From: Microbacterium azadirachtae
GTDB lineage: Bacteria > Actinomycetota > Actinomycetes > Actinomycetales > Microbacteriaceae
Direction of reading: 5' to 3'
Length of the DNA stretch: 64,000 bases
NCBI RefSeq assembly: GCF_000956545.1
Contig: NZ_JYIT01000085.1
Span: forward strand, 1 to 64,000
This document shows, one piece after another, positions 1-9,140 of this stretch. Made by a program: the position numbers and the translations under genes. Position 1 is the first letter of the stretch. Every line of letters starts with the position of its first letter. Under the pieces are notes generated by a model that made no database searches, was not told the origin of the DNA, and saw only the letters and a program-made list of their open reading frames with translations.

Positions 1-132
1 GCCCACGCCGGTGACGGCGACGGATGCGAGGTCGACACCGGGTCCGACTCGCTGTACGTGACGCCGCTGGTGCGTCGCCTCGCCGCCGAGAAGGGCGTCG
101 ACCTCGCATCCGTCGCCGGCACCGGCGTGGGC
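1..132. repeat. Inverted repeat flanking the left junction of the E2 rearrangement
   Basis: Bases 1-36 are the reverse complement of 97-132 with one mismatch (35 of 36). The mismatch changes the conserved Gly of the subunit-binding-domain GTGVGG motif to Val in the left copy. The loop between the arms is 60 bases. A fold-back arrangement like this at the edge of a sequence is typical of template-switching or amplification chimeras, but a genuine inverted duplication is not excluded. Confidence 0.8.
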
Positions 133-1044
133 GGCCGCATCCGCAAGGAGGACGTGCTGAACGCTGCCGCCGCTCCGGCTGCGACCGCTGCGCCCGCCGC
201 CGTTGCGGCTGCGCCGAAGGAGCGCGTGATCTCGCCGCTGCGCGGGACCACGCAGCCGATGTCGCGTCTGCGCAAGGTTCTGGCCGAGCGGGCCGTCGCC
301 TCGATGCAGCAGACCGCGCAGCTGACCACGGTCGTCGAGGTCGATGTCACGAAGCTCGCCGCCTACCGCGATGAGGTCAAGGGCTCGTTCCAGCAGAAGA
401 CCGGCGACAAGCTGTCCTTCCTGCCGTTCTTCGCCCTGGCCGCTGCCGATGCGTGCGAGCACGGCACCGACGGCGATGGTCTCGTCCTCGGCGGCCACGA
501 TCTCCTGCAGGGTGCCCGCAACGGGCGAGGGGATCTCGGTGTCGACCTTGTCGGTGGAGATCTCGAGCAGCGGCTCGTCGACGGCCACGTCATCGCCGAC
601 CTGCTTCAGCCAGCGGGTGACCGTGCCCTCCGTCACGCTCTCGCCCAGCTCGGGCAGGCGCACGTCGGTCGCGTCGGACGAGGCGGAGGCGGGCGCGGGG
701 GCTGCGGCCTCGGCGGCGGGCGCCTCGGCAGCGGGAGCCTCCGCGGCCGGAGCAGCGGCGGGCTCAGCGGCCTCGGCGGCCGGAGCGGCAGGCGCGGACG
801 TGCCGGAGCCGTCGCCGATGCGTGCGAGGATCGCGCCGATCTCGACCGTGTCGTCCTCGGCGACGAGGATCTCCTCGATCACGCCGCTGACGGGGGACGG
901 GATCTCGGTGTCGACCTTGTCGGTCGAGATCTCGAGCAGTCCCTCGTCGGCCTGAACGGTGTCGCCGACCTGCTTGAGCCAACGGGTCACCGTGCCCTCG
1001 GTGACGCTCTCTCCGAGGGCGGGAAGGACCACGGGTGTGCTCAT
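1..1044 (-). CDS. sucB: Dihydrolipoamide acyltransferase (E2), 5' part, internally rearranged
   Basis: E2 core protein of the pyruvate/2-oxoglutarate dehydrogenase complexes; it carries acyl groups on lipoyl-lysines. Read on the minus strand from ATG 1044, with an AAGGAGA ribosome site, it shows two near-identical N-terminal lipoyl domains (about 1041-815 and 672-452). Each carries the lipoylation motif STDKVDTE, and an Ala/Pro/Glu-rich linker lies between them. The next part of the protein, the peripheral subunit-binding domain and start of the catalytic domain, lies on the opposite strand (37-450). Minus-strand binding-domain sequence then resumes at 36-1, in frame with the ATG. The C-terminal catalytic core with its HxxxDG motif is outside the window. 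In actinobacteria one E2 usually serves both complexes and is named DlaT, AceF or SucB. As written, the gene would not make a normal E2. Confidence 0.8.
   Translation of the reverse strand, partial: MSTPVVLPALGESVTEGTVTRWLKQVGDTVQADEGLLEISTDKVDTEIPSPVSGVIEEILVAEDDTVEIGAILARIGDGSGTSAPAAPAAEAAEPAAAPAAEAPAAEAPAAEAAAPAPASASSDATDVRLPELGESVTEGTVTRWLKQVGDDVAVDEPLLEISTDKVDTEIPSPVAGTLQEIVAAEDETIAVGAVLARIGSGQGEERQEGQLVAGLLLERALDLIAVGGELRDIDLDDRGQLRGLLHRGDGPLGQNLAQTRHRLRGPAQRRDHALLRRSRNGGGRSGRSRSGGSVQHVLLADAAAHAGAGDGCEVDALLGGEATHQRRHVQRVGPGVDLASVAVTGVG
37..450 (+). other. Inverted internal segment of the E2 gene
   Basis: On the plus strand this stretch encodes the end of the E2 linker, the subunit-binding domain ([20 protein letters not shown], then [13 protein letters not shown]) and the first part of the catalytic domain (ending [12 protein letters not shown]). 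It runs opposite to the lipoyl domains on its right and to the binding-domain fragment on its left. The right junction lies near 444-452, where both parental sequences share a short GCCGATGCG-like stretch. The left junction is at the palindrome GTCGAC (31-36). The segment is 414 bases, a multiple of three, and contains no stop in the minus-strand frame. Confidence 0.75.
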
Positions 1045-1141
1045 GACGGAGTCTCCTTAAGGAAGTACGTGATGGTGATCAGCTTAGTGGGCAACACGGG
1101 GTTCAGCCCAGCCTTGATTTCCACGATGTGCAAGAAAGTTT

Positions 1142-2515
1142 TCACAATGCGTGAAGTGGTTTGCCCGCAAGAGCGAGGAAGGCCTCGCCCAGCGCCTCGC
1201 TCTGCGTCGGGTGCGCGTGGATCAACGGGGCGATGTCCTCGGGGTGGGCCTCCCAGCTCACGGCGAGCTGGCCCTCGGTGATGAGCTCTCCGACGCGGTC
1301 GCCGAGAAGATGAACACCGAGCACCGGGCCGTCCTTGAGGCGGACGACCTTCACGAGTCCACCCGTGCCGATGATCTCGCTCTTGCCGTTGCCGGCGAGG
1401 TTGTACTCGTAGGAGACGACGCTGTCGGCGCCGTGCTCCGCGACGGCCGCGGCCTCGGTGACGCCGACCGAGGCGACCTCCGGGCTGCAGTACGTGACGC
1501 GGGGGACCTGCGCATCCGGGATCACCGCCGGAGCGAGACCCGCGATGCGCTCGGCCGCGGCGATGCCCTGCAGGAAGCCGCGATGGGCGAGCTGGAGCCC
1601 CGGGACGATGTCGCCCACGGCCCAGACGTGCGCGACGTTCGTGCGCAGCTCGGGATCCGTCAGCACGAATCCGCGCTCCATCTGCACTCCGGCCTCCTCG
1701 AATCCGAGGCCGGCCGTGGCGGGGCCGCGGCCGACGGCCACGAGCAGGTAATCGGCCTCGTACGAGGTGCCGTTCTCCAGCGTGACGGTGACGGCATCGG
1801 CGGTCTGGGTCGCACTCGCGAACCGCACCCCGAGCGAATACGCGATGCCGCGGCGGCGGAACGCGCGCTCGAGGCCCTTGCTGAGAGCGATGTCCTCGTT
1901 CGGTGCGAGATGGTCGAGCGCCTCGACGATCGTGACCTCGGCGCCGAACGAGCGCCAGACGCTCGCGAACTCCACGCCGATCACGCCGCCGCCGAGGATC
2001 ACCACGCGCTGCGGCACCTCCTCGAGCGCCAGAGCCTGCTCGCTCGTGAGGATCCGCCCGCCGATCTCGAGCCCGGGAAGGCTGCGGCTGTACGAGCCGG
2101 TCGCCAGGACCACGTCGGCGCCGGCGTAGACGTCCTCGCCGACGGCCACCGTGCGGTCGGCGAGGAGCGTGCCCTCGCCGTGGACGACCGTGATGCCGCG
2201 GGCCTTGATGAGCCCCTCGAGGCCCTTGTACTTCTTCGCGACGATCCCCTCGCGATAGGCGCGGACGCCGGCGGGGTCGATGCCGTCGAACGAAGCGCCC
2301 ACGCCGTACTTCGCGGCGTCGCGCACGTTCTCCGCGATCTCGGCGGAGTGCAGCAGCGCCTTGGTGGGGATGCAGCCGCGGTGCAGGCAGGTCCCGCCCA
2401 CCTTGTCCTTCTCGATCAGGACGACGGACTTCCCGAGCTCGGCGGAGCGCAGCGCCGCGGCGTAGCCGCCGCTGCCGCCGCCCAGGATCACGACGTCGGC
2501 GCTGTGCGCGGTCAT
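1142..2515 (-). CDS. lpdA: Dihydrolipoyl dehydrogenase (E3)
   Basis: A 457-residue FAD flavoprotein that reoxidises dihydrolipoyl groups on E2 with NAD+. The N-terminal [10 protein letters not shown] fold binds FAD. The redox disulfide is in [12 protein letters not shown] (Cys43 and Cys48). A second Rossmann motif ([12 protein letters not shown]) binds NAD. The C-terminal dimerisation domain contains the [12 protein letters not shown] active-site His/Glu motif. Length is normal for the family. The ATG at 2515 overlaps the pepA stop by four bases (ATGA), so translation is probably coupled to pepA. The E2 gene lies 97 bases downstream on the same strand, which places both complex subunits together. 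Confidence 0.97.
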   Translation of the reverse strand: MTAHSADVVILGGGSGGYAAALRSAELGKSVVLIEKDKVGGTCLHRGCIPTKALLHSAEIAENVRDAAKYGVGASFDGIDPAGVRAYREGIVAKKYKGLEGLIKARGITVVHGEGTLLADRTVAVGEDVYAGADVVLATGSYSRSLPGLEIGGRILTSEQALALEEVPQRVVILGGGVIGVEFASVWRSFGAEVTIVEALDHLAPNEDIALSKGLERAFRRRGIAYSLGVRFASATQTADAVTVTLENGTSYEADYLLVAVGRGPATAGLGFEEAGVQMERGFVLTDPELRTNVAHVWAVGDIVPGLQLAHRGFLQGIAAAERIAGLAPAVIPDAQVPRVTYCSPEVASVGVTEAAAVAEHGADSVVSYEYNLAGNGKSEIIGTGGLVKVVRLKDGPVLGVHLLGDRVGELITEGQLAVSWEAHPEDIAPLIHAHPTQSEALGEAFLALAGKPLHAL

Positions 2516-3990
2516 GCGCGGCCTCCCTTCGCGCGGGTCTCGGCGAAGGCGATCAGAGTGCGGACGATCGCACCCGTCGCGCCCTTGTCGGTGAAGCCAT
2601 AGGGGGCGCCCTTGTGCTCGGACGAGCCGGCGATGTCCAGATGCGCCCACGGGATCCGCGGGGCGTCGTCCTCGTCCGACACGCGCCCGACCATCCGCCG
2701 CAGGAACAGGCCGGCGAAGAGCGAGCCGCCGGCCGGGTCGCCGATCTTCGCGTTCACCATGTCGGCGATCGGCGACTTCAGCTCCTCCTCCATGTGCTCG
2801 GGCAGCGGCATCGGCCACGCGGCCTCGCCGGTCGCGGCGGCCGCGGCCAGCACCTCCTGGACGGTGTCGTCGTCGCCGAACACACCCGTGTGGCGCATGC
2901 CGAGCGCGACGATGATGGCGCCGGTGAGCGTCGCGACGTCGAGGATCACGTCCGGGTGCTCCCGGCTGGCCGCGACGAGTCCGTCCGCGAGGACGAGGCG
3001 GCCCTCCGCATCGGTGTTGAGCACCTCCACGGTCTGCCCGTCGGCGAAGCGCAGCACGTCGCCCGGCCGGATCGCCGTGCCGGACGGCATGTTGTCCGCG
3101 ATGCACAGCCAGGCCGTGACGCGGATCGGCAGGCCGAGCGCGGCGACGGCCTTGGTCGCGGCGAGGATGCTCGCGGCGCCCGCCATGTCGGTCTTCATGC
3201 CGACCATGCTGGCCGGCGGCTTGAGCGAGAGACCGCCGGTGTCGAACGTGATGCCCTTGCCGACGAGGGCGATGTGCCCGGTCGCGTCGGCGGGGGAGTA
3301 GTCCAGGCGCACCAGACGCGGCGGTCGGGCGGAGCCCTGACCGACTCCGAGGATGCCTCCGAACCCCCCGGCGGCGAGCGCCTGCTCGTCCAGCACCTCG
3401 ACGGAGACGTCCAGGCCGGCCACCGCATCGCCGGCGCGCGCGGCGAGGTCGGCGGGTCCCAGCCATTCGGCGGGCGTGGTGACCAGGTCGCGGGTGAGCG
3501 CCACGGCCTCGGCGAGGGCCGTGGCGTGCGCGACGTCCTCTGCGGAGAGCTCGGCGTGCAGGACGACGGCGCTCGCGCGCTTCTGCTTCTCGCCCGAGCG
3601 GTAGTCGTCGAAGCGGTAGCCGCCGAGCAGCGCGCCCTCCGCAGCCGCGCTCGCGAATCCGGCGACGGCGTCGGCGAGGAGGACGGACACCCGGTCGAAC
3701 CCGGTCAGCGTGCGCAGCGCGGCTCCCGCGGCCTCGCGGACGCTGCTCGCATCGGGAGCGGCGCCGGCGCTCACCACGGCGACCGGGACGCCGGCGATCT
3801 CGGGAGCCGGGATGCGCGCATATGCGCCCGCCTTTCCCGTGAAGCCCACCGCGGTCAGCGCCGCGTGCGTGGAGGAGAACGGGGACAGGTCTTCCGGGGT
3901 GTCCGTGAGACCGGCGACGACGAGCACGACCGCATCTGCGTTCGTGTCCGCCGGAGCGCCTGTGAAGAGCTCGAGCGCAGGTGACGTCAT
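2512..3990 (-). CDS. pepA: Leucyl aminopeptidase (M17 family)
   Basis: A 492-residue cytosolic metallo-aminopeptidase that removes N-terminal residues from peptides. The catalytic C-terminal half carries the M17 signature NTDAEGRL, and the metal-binding stretch VGKGITFDTGG lies before it. I chose ATG 3990 because it has GGAG just upstream. An in-frame ATG at 3999 has no room for a ribosome site. A minus-strand TAGGAT box (3998-4003) ends seven bases before ATG 3990, so the message may be leaderless or nearly so. It overlaps lpd by four bases and is the first gene of a pepA-lpd-E2 group. The same peptidase/E2 neighbourhood occurs in mycobacteria. Confidence 0.95.
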   Translation of the reverse strand: MTSPALELFTGAPADTNADAVVLVVAGLTDTPEDLSPFSSTHAALTAVGFTGKAGAYARIPAPEIAGVPVAVVSAGAAPDASSVREAAGAALRTLTGFDRVSVLLADAVAGFASAAAEGALLGGYRFDDYRSGEKQKRASAVVLHAELSAEDVAHATALAEAVALTRDLVTTPAEWLGPADLAARAGDAVAGLDVSVEVLDEQALAAGGFGGILGVGQGSARPPRLVRLDYSPADATGHIALVGKGITFDTGGLSLKPPASMVGMKTDMAGAASILAATKAVAALGLPIRVTAWLCIADNMPSGTAIRPGDVLRFADGQTVEVLNTDAEGRLVLADGLVAASREHPDVILDVATLTGAIIVALGMRHTGVFGDDDTVQEVLAAAAATGEAAWPMPLPEHMEEELKSPIADMVNAKIGDPAGGSLFAGLFLRRMVGRVSDEDDAPRIPWAHLDIAGSSEHKGAPYGFTDKGATGAIVRTLIAFAETRAKGGRA

Positions 3991-4088
3991 GATCTCCATC
4001 CTAGATTCGGACGGCGCACGGCGGAGCGGACGCGGCGCGCGCGTGTTCGCTCTCAGCGCTCTGCGGATCCTCGGCGCGGAGCGGCTCG

Positions 4089-4094
4089 TAGCAT
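4089..4094 (+). promoter_or_regulatory. Probable -10 box for the PAC2 gene
   Basis: TAGCAT ends six bases before ATG 4101. This TAnnnT-N6-start arrangement recurs in the window and implies a leaderless transcript. GGAG also sits in the gap, so a short-leader mRNA is possible. Confidence 0.5.
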
Positions 4095-4100
4095 GGAGTC

Positions 4101-5036
4101 ATGCCCATCTCCGGAGAGATCCACGAACGCGTCGCCCGTGCCGGCGGCGTGCCGTCCGGCCTGCCTCTGGTCATCCTGCTGACCGGGTTCACCGACGCCG
4201 GATCCGCGGTGTCGGGGCTCATCGACCATCTCGGCGAGACCACCGCGCCCGAGCCGGTGCTCGTCTTCGACAACGACGTGCTGCTGGACTACCGTGCGCG
4301 GCGGCCGGTGCTGACGTTCGACCAGGACCACATCGCGGATCTCAAGCCCGCGCGGCTGGAGCTCTCGCTCGCGCACGACGCGCTGGCCCGCCCGTTCCTG
4401 CTGCTGGCGGGCTACGAACCCGACTTCGCCTGGAACGCCTTCGCGGACGTCGTGCTCGACTTCGCGGCGGAGTTCGAGGTGTCGACCGTGACCTGGGTGC
4501 ACTCGATCGCGATGCCGGTGCCGCACACGCGCCCGATCGGCGTGACCGTCAGCGGCAACCGCGCGGAGCTCATCGCGGCGCACTCGGTATGGCGTCCGCG
4601 GACCCAGGTCCCGGGCACGGTCGGGCACCTCCTGGAGTACCGCTTCGTGCGGGCGGAGCGGAGCGTCGCGAGTTTCGTGCTGCTGATTCCGCACTACCTC
4701 GCCGACACGGAGTACCCCGATGCGGTGCTGACCGCCGCAGAGAAGGTCATGGCGGCGACGGGCCTTGTACTGCTGACCGACGACCTGCGAGACCGGCGCG
4801 CGTCGTACCTCGAGCGCGTGGACGACCAGGTGCGCGACAACGAGGAGCTCGGCCAGATGGTGAGCACGCTCGAGCATCGCTACGACGCGTACATGGCGGG
4901 CCTCGACGTCGAGGACGACGGGCCGGCGGAGTTCGACGAGCGCTCGCTGCCCAGTGCCGATGAGCTCGCTGCGGAGCTGGAGCGGTTCCTGGCGTCGCGT
5001 CCCAGCGGCGACGAGGACAAGAACGGCCGCATCTGA
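4101..5036 (+). CDS. PAC2 family protein
   Basis: A 311-residue protein of the PAC2 family, whose archaeal and eukaryotic relatives are proteasome assembly chaperones. In actinobacteria the function is not firmly established; a mycobacterial member also exists. The N-terminal half has the typical PAC2 beginning (LVILLTGFTDAGSAVSGLI) and a central VHSIAMPVPHTRP segment. The C-terminal quarter is highly charged and probably helical (DDQVRDNEELGQMVSTLEHR), ending in an acidic tail. It lies immediately upstream of sigA on the same strand, a common actinobacterial arrangement. It has its own promoter-like box at 4089. Assignment to the family is secure; the molecular role is not. Confidence 0.88.
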   Translation: MPISGEIHERVARAGGVPSGLPLVILLTGFTDAGSAVSGLIDHLGETTAPEPVLVFDNDVLLDYRARRPVLTFDQDHIADLKPARLELSLAHDALARPFLLLAGYEPDFAWNAFADVVLDFAAEFEVSTVTWVHSIAMPVPHTRPIGVTVSGNRAELIAAHSVWRPRTQVPGTVGHLLEYRFVRAERSVASFVLLIPHYLADTEYPDAVLTAAEKVMAATGLVLLTDDLRDRRASYLERVDDQVRDNEELGQMVSTLEHRYDAYMAGLDVEDDGPAEFDERSLPSADELAAELERFLASRPSGDEDKNGRI

Positions 5037-5119
5037 CCTTCTGCGGGAAGGTTCCCACGAGGAACCGGCGAGGATCGGCGCGGATCTGCGGATCCGGCCT
5101 CGTCGGCGGCAGAGTGTGC

Positions 5120-5254
5120 GATACTTATCTGACGACCCGTTGTCAAGACCCTCTGCACCGTTGAGGACTTGACAAGGGTCTTACTAGTGCCCGAAACGGC
5201 ACAGGCCGATCAAGCCGACAGGCTGAAGGAACACAGGGCGCCCGCGCAGCGCCC
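5120..5254 (+). promoter_or_regulatory. Probable sigA promoter and structured leader
   Basis: The 234 bases between PAC2 and sigA hold a GATACT -10-like hexamer (5120-5125). After it come three inverted repeats: TTGTCAAG/CTTGACAA (5140-5147 with 5168-5175), GTGCC/GGCAC (5187-5191 with 5198-5202) and GGGCGC/GCGCCC (5236-5241 with 5249-5254). A second pairing, AAGACCC (5145-5151) with GGGTCTT (5176-5182), competes with the first stem. No -35 element is convincing. Confidence 0.4.
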
Positions 5255-5270
5255 CGTTGAGAGGCGAGAC

Positions 5271-6512
5271 GTGACGACTGCCACGAAGAAGAACACCCGC
5301 ACGAAGACCGAGGCCACCGAGCCCGAGGAGGTCGCGGCGAACGCCGACGGCACCGCGGAGCAGGCCGCCCCGACGAAGGCGGCGGCGAAGAAGCCGGCTG
5401 CGAAGAAGTCGACCAGGGCGAAGAAGGACGCCGTCGAGGAGACCGCGTCCGAGGACGCGCCCGCCGAGGTCGCCGACGACAGCGACGAGGAGGAGGGCGC
5501 CAAGCCCGCCTTCGCCGAGCCGCTGCCCACCGGAGCCATCCGCATCAGTTCGACGGACGAGGACGATGTCCCCGTCTACTCGACCCAGATCACCGGCGCC
5601 ACCGCCGACCCGGTCAAGGACTACCTCAAGCAGATCGGAAAGGTCGCGCTGCTGAACGCGGCCGAAGAGGTCGAGCTCGCGATGCGGATCGAGGCCGGTC
5701 TGTTCGCCGAGGAGAAGCTGTCGGCGATGTCCGCGGCGGAGAAGACCAGCCAGCTCGGGCTCGACCTGCAGTGGGTCGCCCGTGACGGCCAGCGTGCGAA
5801 GAGCCACCTGCTGGGCGCGAACCTGCGCCTCGTGGTCTCGCTCGCCAAGCGCTACACGGGCCGCGGCATGCAGTTCCTGGATCTGATCCAGGAGGGCAAC
5901 CTCGGTCTCATCCGTGCGGTGGAGAAGTTCGACTACACCAAGGGCTTCAAGTTCTCGACCTATGCGACGTGGTGGATCCGTCAGGCGATCACCCGCGCGA
6001 TGGCCGACCAGGCCCGCACGATCCGCATCCCGGTGCACATGGTCGAGGTCATCAACAAGCTCGCCCGCGTGCAGCGTCAGATGCTGCAGGACCTGGGCCG
6101 CGAGCCCACGCCGGAAGAGCTGAGCCGCGAGCTCGACATGACGCCGGAGAAGGTCATCGAGGTGCAGAAGTACGGGCGTGAGCCCATCTCGCTGCACACG
6201 CCTCTGGGTGAGGACGGAGACAGCGAGTTCGGAGACCTCATCGAGGACACCGAGGCCGTGGTCCCGGCCGACGCGGTCGGCTTCACGATGCTGCAGCGTC
6301 AGCTCGAGCAGCTGCTCGACTCGCTGTCGGAGCGCGAGGCGGGCGTCATCCGCATGCGCTTCGGCCTCGGTGACGGGCAGCCCAAGACGCTCGACCAGAT
6401 CGGCGACACGTTCGGCGTGACCCGCGAGCGGATCCGGCAGATCGAGTCCAAGACGATGGCGAAGCTGCGCCACCCGAGCCGTTCGCAGTCGCTGCGGGAC
6501 TACCTCGAGTGA
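5271..6512 (+). CDS. sigA: Principal RNA polymerase sigma factor (SigA/RpoD/HrdB type)
   Basis: A 413-residue group 1 sigma-70 factor that directs RNA polymerase to housekeeping promoters. A low-complexity Lys/Ala/Glu N-terminus (about 1-100) is followed by region 1.2 ([20 protein letters not shown]), region 2 with the RpoD box ([20 protein letters not shown]) and the -10-recognition helix ([17 protein letters not shown]). Region 3 comes next, then region 4 with the -35 helix-turn-helix ([17 protein letters not shown]). Start GTG 5271 is preceded by GAGAGG at a six-base spacing; an upstream in-frame ATG at 5169 lies within the leader hairpins and has no ribosome site. The stop overlaps the next gene by GTGA. 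Confidence 0.96.
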   Translation: MTTATKKNTRTKTEATEPEEVAANADGTAEQAAPTKAAAKKPAAKKSTRAKKDAVEETASEDAPAEVADDSDEEEGAKPAFAEPLPTGAIRISSTDEDDVPVYSTQITGATADPVKDYLKQIGKVALLNAAEEVELAMRIEAGLFAEEKLSAMSAAEKTSQLGLDLQWVARDGQRAKSHLLGANLRLVVSLAKRYTGRGMQFLDLIQEGNLGLIRAVEKFDYTKGFKFSTYATWWIRQAITRAMADQARTIRIPVHMVEVINKLARVQRQMLQDLGREPTPEELSRELDMTPEKVIEVQKYGREPISLHTPLGEDGDSEFGDLIEDTEAVVPADAVGFTMLQRQLEQLLDSLSEREAGVIRMRFGLGDGQPKTLDQIGDTFGVTRERIRQIESKTMAKLRHPSRSQSLRDYLE

Positions 6513-7213
6513 GCGCGGAGGCGAAGCCGAACGACGGCAAGAACCTCGACATCTCCGTCGAGGGCACACGCTGGCTGCGGATCCCGATCCGGACGAAGGT
6601 CGTCATGCCGGGCGACGTGCTCGCCGACGTCGTGAGCGAGTACGCCGCGGGTGAGGTGAAGGAGGGCGACCTTCTCTTCATCACCGAGAAGATCGTCGGC
6701 ATCACGCAGGGGCGCTCGTTCCTGCTCGAGGAGATCCATCCGCGCCGGCTCGCGCACTTCCTGTCGAAGTACGTGACGCGCACGCCCTACGGCATCGGGC
6801 TCGGCATGCCCGAGACCATGGAGATGGCGCTGCGCGAGTGCGGCACCCCGCGCATCCTGCTGGCCGCAGCGGTGTCCGCCGTGACCAAGGCCTTCGGCCG
6901 TCGCGGCGACTTCTACCGGATCGCCGGCGAGAAGGCGCGCGCGATCGACGGGCCGACCGAAGGCACCATGCCGCCCTACGACCGGTCGGTGGTGCTCGGG
7001 CCCGCGCGTCCGCGCGAGGTCGCCCACGAGATGCAGGCGCTGCTCGGCGGCGTCTGCGACGTGGCCGTGGTGGACATCAACGACCTCGGCGGCAACATCC
7101 TCGGATCCACGCTCGACAAAGCCGAGGAGAAGCGGCTCGTCGCGATCCTCAAGGACAATCCGCTCGGCCAGGGCACGGAGTCCACGCCCATGGGCATCAT
7201 CCGCCCGGCCTGA
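6509..7213 (+). CDS. CofE-like (coenzyme F420-0:gamma-glutamyl ligase family) protein
   Basis: A 234-residue protein resembling the CofE/FbiB-N fold, which attaches glutamate to a substrate in a GTP-dependent reaction. Family features are an N-terminal [14 protein letters not shown] stretch, [17 protein letters not shown], and the C-terminal [17 protein letters not shown] region. Start GTG 6509 overlaps the sigA stop by four bases, so it is co-transcribed and probably translationally coupled to sigA. No other F420 biosynthesis gene is nearby. Its neighbours are instead an ATP-grasp protein and two racemase homologues, so a role in another amino-acid ligation, possibly in the cell wall, is a reasonable alternative to F420 synthesis. 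Family assignment is good; substrate is unknown. Confidence 0.75.
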   Translation: MSAEAKPNDGKNLDISVEGTRWLRIPIRTKVVMPGDVLADVVSEYAAGEVKEGDLLFITEKIVGITQGRSFLLEEIHPRRLAHFLSKYVTRTPYGIGLGMPETMEMALRECGTPRILLAAAVSAVTKAFGRRGDFYRIAGEKARAIDGPTEGTMPPYDRSVVLGPARPREVAHEMQALLGGVCDVAVVDINDLGGNILGSTLDKAEEKRLVAILKDNPLGQGTESTPMGIIRPA

Positions 7214-7225
7214 CCGTGTGAACAC

Positions 7226-7266
7226 GAAGAAGCCCGCCCCGTCACGACGACGGGGCGGGCTTCTTC
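7226..7266. terminator. Bidirectional terminator between convergent genes
   Basis: A perfect 18-base-pair stem (GAAGAAGCCCGCCCCGTC at 7226-7243, complement at 7249-7266) encloses a five-base loop. A-rich and T-rich ends on either side let it work in both directions. It separates the CofE-like gene from the convergent ATP-grasp gene. Confidence 0.9.
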
Positions 7267-7279
7267 CTGCGCCCGGCGC

Positions 7280-8302
7280 TCAGAACTTGATCGCGGCCTG
7301 GTAGCGCGGCTTGTGCCCGGTGCGGATGCCCGACACGCTCGGCTTGTTCTCGTAGACGCCGGCGCCCCAGTTGCCCTCCACGAGCACCGGTCCGTCGGGA
7401 CCCACCACGATGTCCCAGCCGACGTACTGGACCTGCGGCACGACGCGGGCCACCTGGTCGACGAACGCCTTGACCTCGTCGATCAGCGGGAGCTGGAAGT
7501 CGGCGATGCGGAAGCCCGAGTCGGGGTGCAGCTCGTGGACGTGTCCGTGCGAGTCGTAGCCGGCGCTCACCGCGTGGCCGTCGTCGTCGAGCATCGTGTA
7601 GAAGCCGCCGAACGACATCTGGTCGCTGACCTCGCCGCGCCCGAACTTCTGCGCCATCGCGAGGATGTGCGTCTTCTCCCCGTCGAAGAACGCGGTCACG
7701 CGCGTGGTGTTGACCGTGCCGGGGCAGACGGCGGCGAGGTCCGGGTGCTGCCGGATGACCTCCTCGACGAGGAGGCGTCCCTTCCCGAGGAGCTCGGCGT
7801 GGAACGCCTCCCAGTCCGTGATGTCGGCGGCGTGGTAGCGGAACACGCCCGATCCGGCCTGGCCCATCGGGGTCTTCACGATCACCGTGCCCTGACGCTG
7901 GACGAAGTCGCGCAGCTCGTCGGCGTTGCCGGGCTTCACGACCATCCACTCACGGCGCAGGAACTCGCTGAACTTCTCGTCGAACTCGATCTTGTCGTGG
8001 AACAGGTGCCGGAAGTCGGGGTGCGCATAGCGCTCCGAGATCTGGTTCGACACCGGGTGCGTCATGTACGTCGCACGCTCCGCGCGGTTCAGGATCGCGA
8101 AGTCGTAGTCGATGTAGTCCTGGAAGCCGACGTTGTGCCGGCCGGCCGACCAGAGCATGTCCACCACGACGGCCGGGACGGCCTTTCCGTGCTGCGCCGA
8201 GGCCTTCTTCGCGCGCTCGATCACCGAGCCGACGTTGATGCGACGGGCGCGCTCGGCGAGATAGCCGAGACGGGACTTGAGGCCGAGGCCGTTCGAGGGC
8301 AT
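7280..8302 (-). CDS. Sugar-transfer-associated ATP-grasp family protein
   Basis: A 340-residue ATP-grasp-fold protein, a class of enzymes that activate a carboxylate with ATP and join it to an amine or similar acceptor. The nucleotide-binding core begins near VIVKTPMGQAGSGVFRY. The metal-binding end is WDIVVGPDGPVLVEGNWGAGV, with the usual Asp, Glu and Asn. It resembles the domain found with sugar-transfer loci; its real substrate is not known. Start ATG 8302 is followed by MPSNGLGLKSRLGYLAERAR. A TAGAAT box on the minus strand (8337-8342) gives a leader of about 30 bases. It diverges from the racemase-like pair with 115 bases between start codons, suggesting shared control. Confidence 0.75.
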   Translation of the reverse strand: MPSNGLGLKSRLGYLAERARRINVGSVIERAKKASAQHGKAVPAVVVDMLWSAGRHNVGFQDYIDYDFAILNRAERATYMTHPVSNQISERYAHPDFRHLFHDKIEFDEKFSEFLRREWMVVKPGNADELRDFVQRQGTVIVKTPMGQAGSGVFRYHAADITDWEAFHAELLGKGRLLVEEVIRQHPDLAAVCPGTVNTTRVTAFFDGEKTHILAMAQKFGRGEVSDQMSFGGFYTMLDDDGHAVSAGYDSHGHVHELHPDSGFRIADFQLPLIDEVKAFVDQVARVVPQVQYVGWDIVVGPDGPVLVEGNWGAGVYENKPSVSGIRTGHKPRYQAAIKF

Positions 8303-8405
8303 GCGTACTCCGGGTCGAGGGTCGTGGAACCGGTCCATTCTAGGCGGCGATGCTCCGAGCCTCCCGGGACGGCCGGTCCCGAAGGGGGTTCGCGCGTCGC
8401 GCCGG

Positions 8406-8411
8406 TAGGGT
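8406..8411 (+). promoter_or_regulatory. Probable -10 box of the racemase-like pair
   Basis: TAGGGT ends six bases before GTG 8418, with no ribosome-binding sequence in the gap. This supports a leaderless transcript and the choice of start codon. Confidence 0.55.
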
Positions 8412-8417
8412 GAGACG

Positions 8418-9140
8418 GTGACCGCCCCGCCTCCTGCCTCCCCCTCGCGGAGCGCGATGCTCCGGGCTTTCGTCTCGCGCTCGGCCCTCGCGTCCGGGGC
8501 GGTCCGTGCCGTCGCCGCCGGGGGAGCGGGCATCGCCGACCTCCGCCGCGACGCCTGGGGGCACGGCCTGATCGAGGCCGCCCGTGTCGCGACCGCCGCG
8601 GGTGCGCGCGCCGTGCGGGTGGACGGCGAACCCGAGGTGGCGCTGCTCGCCGCCGAGGGCATCACGGCGACGTGCGACGAGGCCGCGGACCTGGATCCGC
8701 GGCTCCTCTACGGTCTCCCCGATGTGGAGGGCGCGCTCACGGGTGCTCCCGCGATGCGGGTCGTGGGCCGGGTGCTGTCCACGAAGGACATCGCCGCCGG
8801 GGCCGGCGTGTCCTACGGCTACATCCATCGGGCGCCGGTCGACTCACGACTCGCCCTGGTCACGGGCGGCTACGCCCAGGGCGTCGTCCGAGCGCTCGGG
8901 AGCAGCGCGTCGGTCGAGATCGACGGCGTCGTGCACCCGATCGTCGGCCGGATCGCGATGGACGTGTGCGTGGTCGACATCGGCGATGCCGACGTGGAGC
9001 CGTCCGCCGAGGTCACCTACTTCGGGGGCACAGGGCCGCTCGCCGCGGGGCTCGCGCACTGGTCGCAGGTCACGGGAATGACTGCGGGCGAGCTCGTCGC
9101 GGTCGTGGGACAGCGGACGGAGCGCACATGGGTGGCGTGA
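8418..9140 (+). CDS. Shortened alanine-racemase homologue (C-terminal-domain type), lacks PLP lysine
   Basis: A 240-residue fold-type III PLP enzyme relative; normal alanine racemases are about 370 residues. The N-terminal segment aligns with the first strands of the barrel, but the PLP-binding motif (normally VVKAxxYGHG) reads DLRRDAWGHG, so the catalytic Lys is Arg43. Barrel strands after about residue 85 are missing and the chain jumps to the beta-rich C-terminal domain. That domain is intact, with the catalytic-Tyr motif GVSYGY (Tyr133), GYAQGVVRALG and VGRIAMD. By itself it should not racemise amino acids. It overlaps the next gene, a racemase homologue with the opposite defect, by 13 bases, which suggests a two-subunit enzyme. 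A regulatory role is an alternative. Confidence 0.78.
   Translation: MTAPPPASPSRSAMLRAFVSRSALASGAVRAVAAGGAGIADLRRDAWGHGLIEAARVATAAGARAVRVDGEPEVALLAAEGITATCDEAADLDPRLLYGLPDVEGALTGAPAMRVVGRVLSTKDIAAGAGVSYGYIHRAPVDSRLALVTGGYAQGVVRALGSSASVEIDGVVHPIVGRIAMDVCVVDIGDADVEPSAEVTYFGGTGPLAAGLAHWSQVTGMTAGELVAVVGQRTERTWVA

Noticed and set aside
1141-1155. TTCAC-N5-GTGAA inverted repeat at the end of lpd as an operator for the E2 gene
   Set aside because: It overlaps the lpd stop, is short, and no matching promoter element is clear; could be chance.
58-1281. A 407-codon plus-strand open frame that starts with the E2 binding domain
   Set aside because: After about 450 it reads antisense to the lipoyl domains; only the first third is real E2 sequence and it belongs to the rearranged gene.
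5169-5270. Longer sigA start at ATG 5169
   Set aside because: The added 34 residues overlap the leader hairpins and have no ribosome site; GTG 5271 has GAGAGG at the right distance.
6509-7213. Firm annotation as F420 biosynthesis CofE
   Set aside because: The fold fits, but no other F420 gene is nearby and the context is different, so the substrate is left open.
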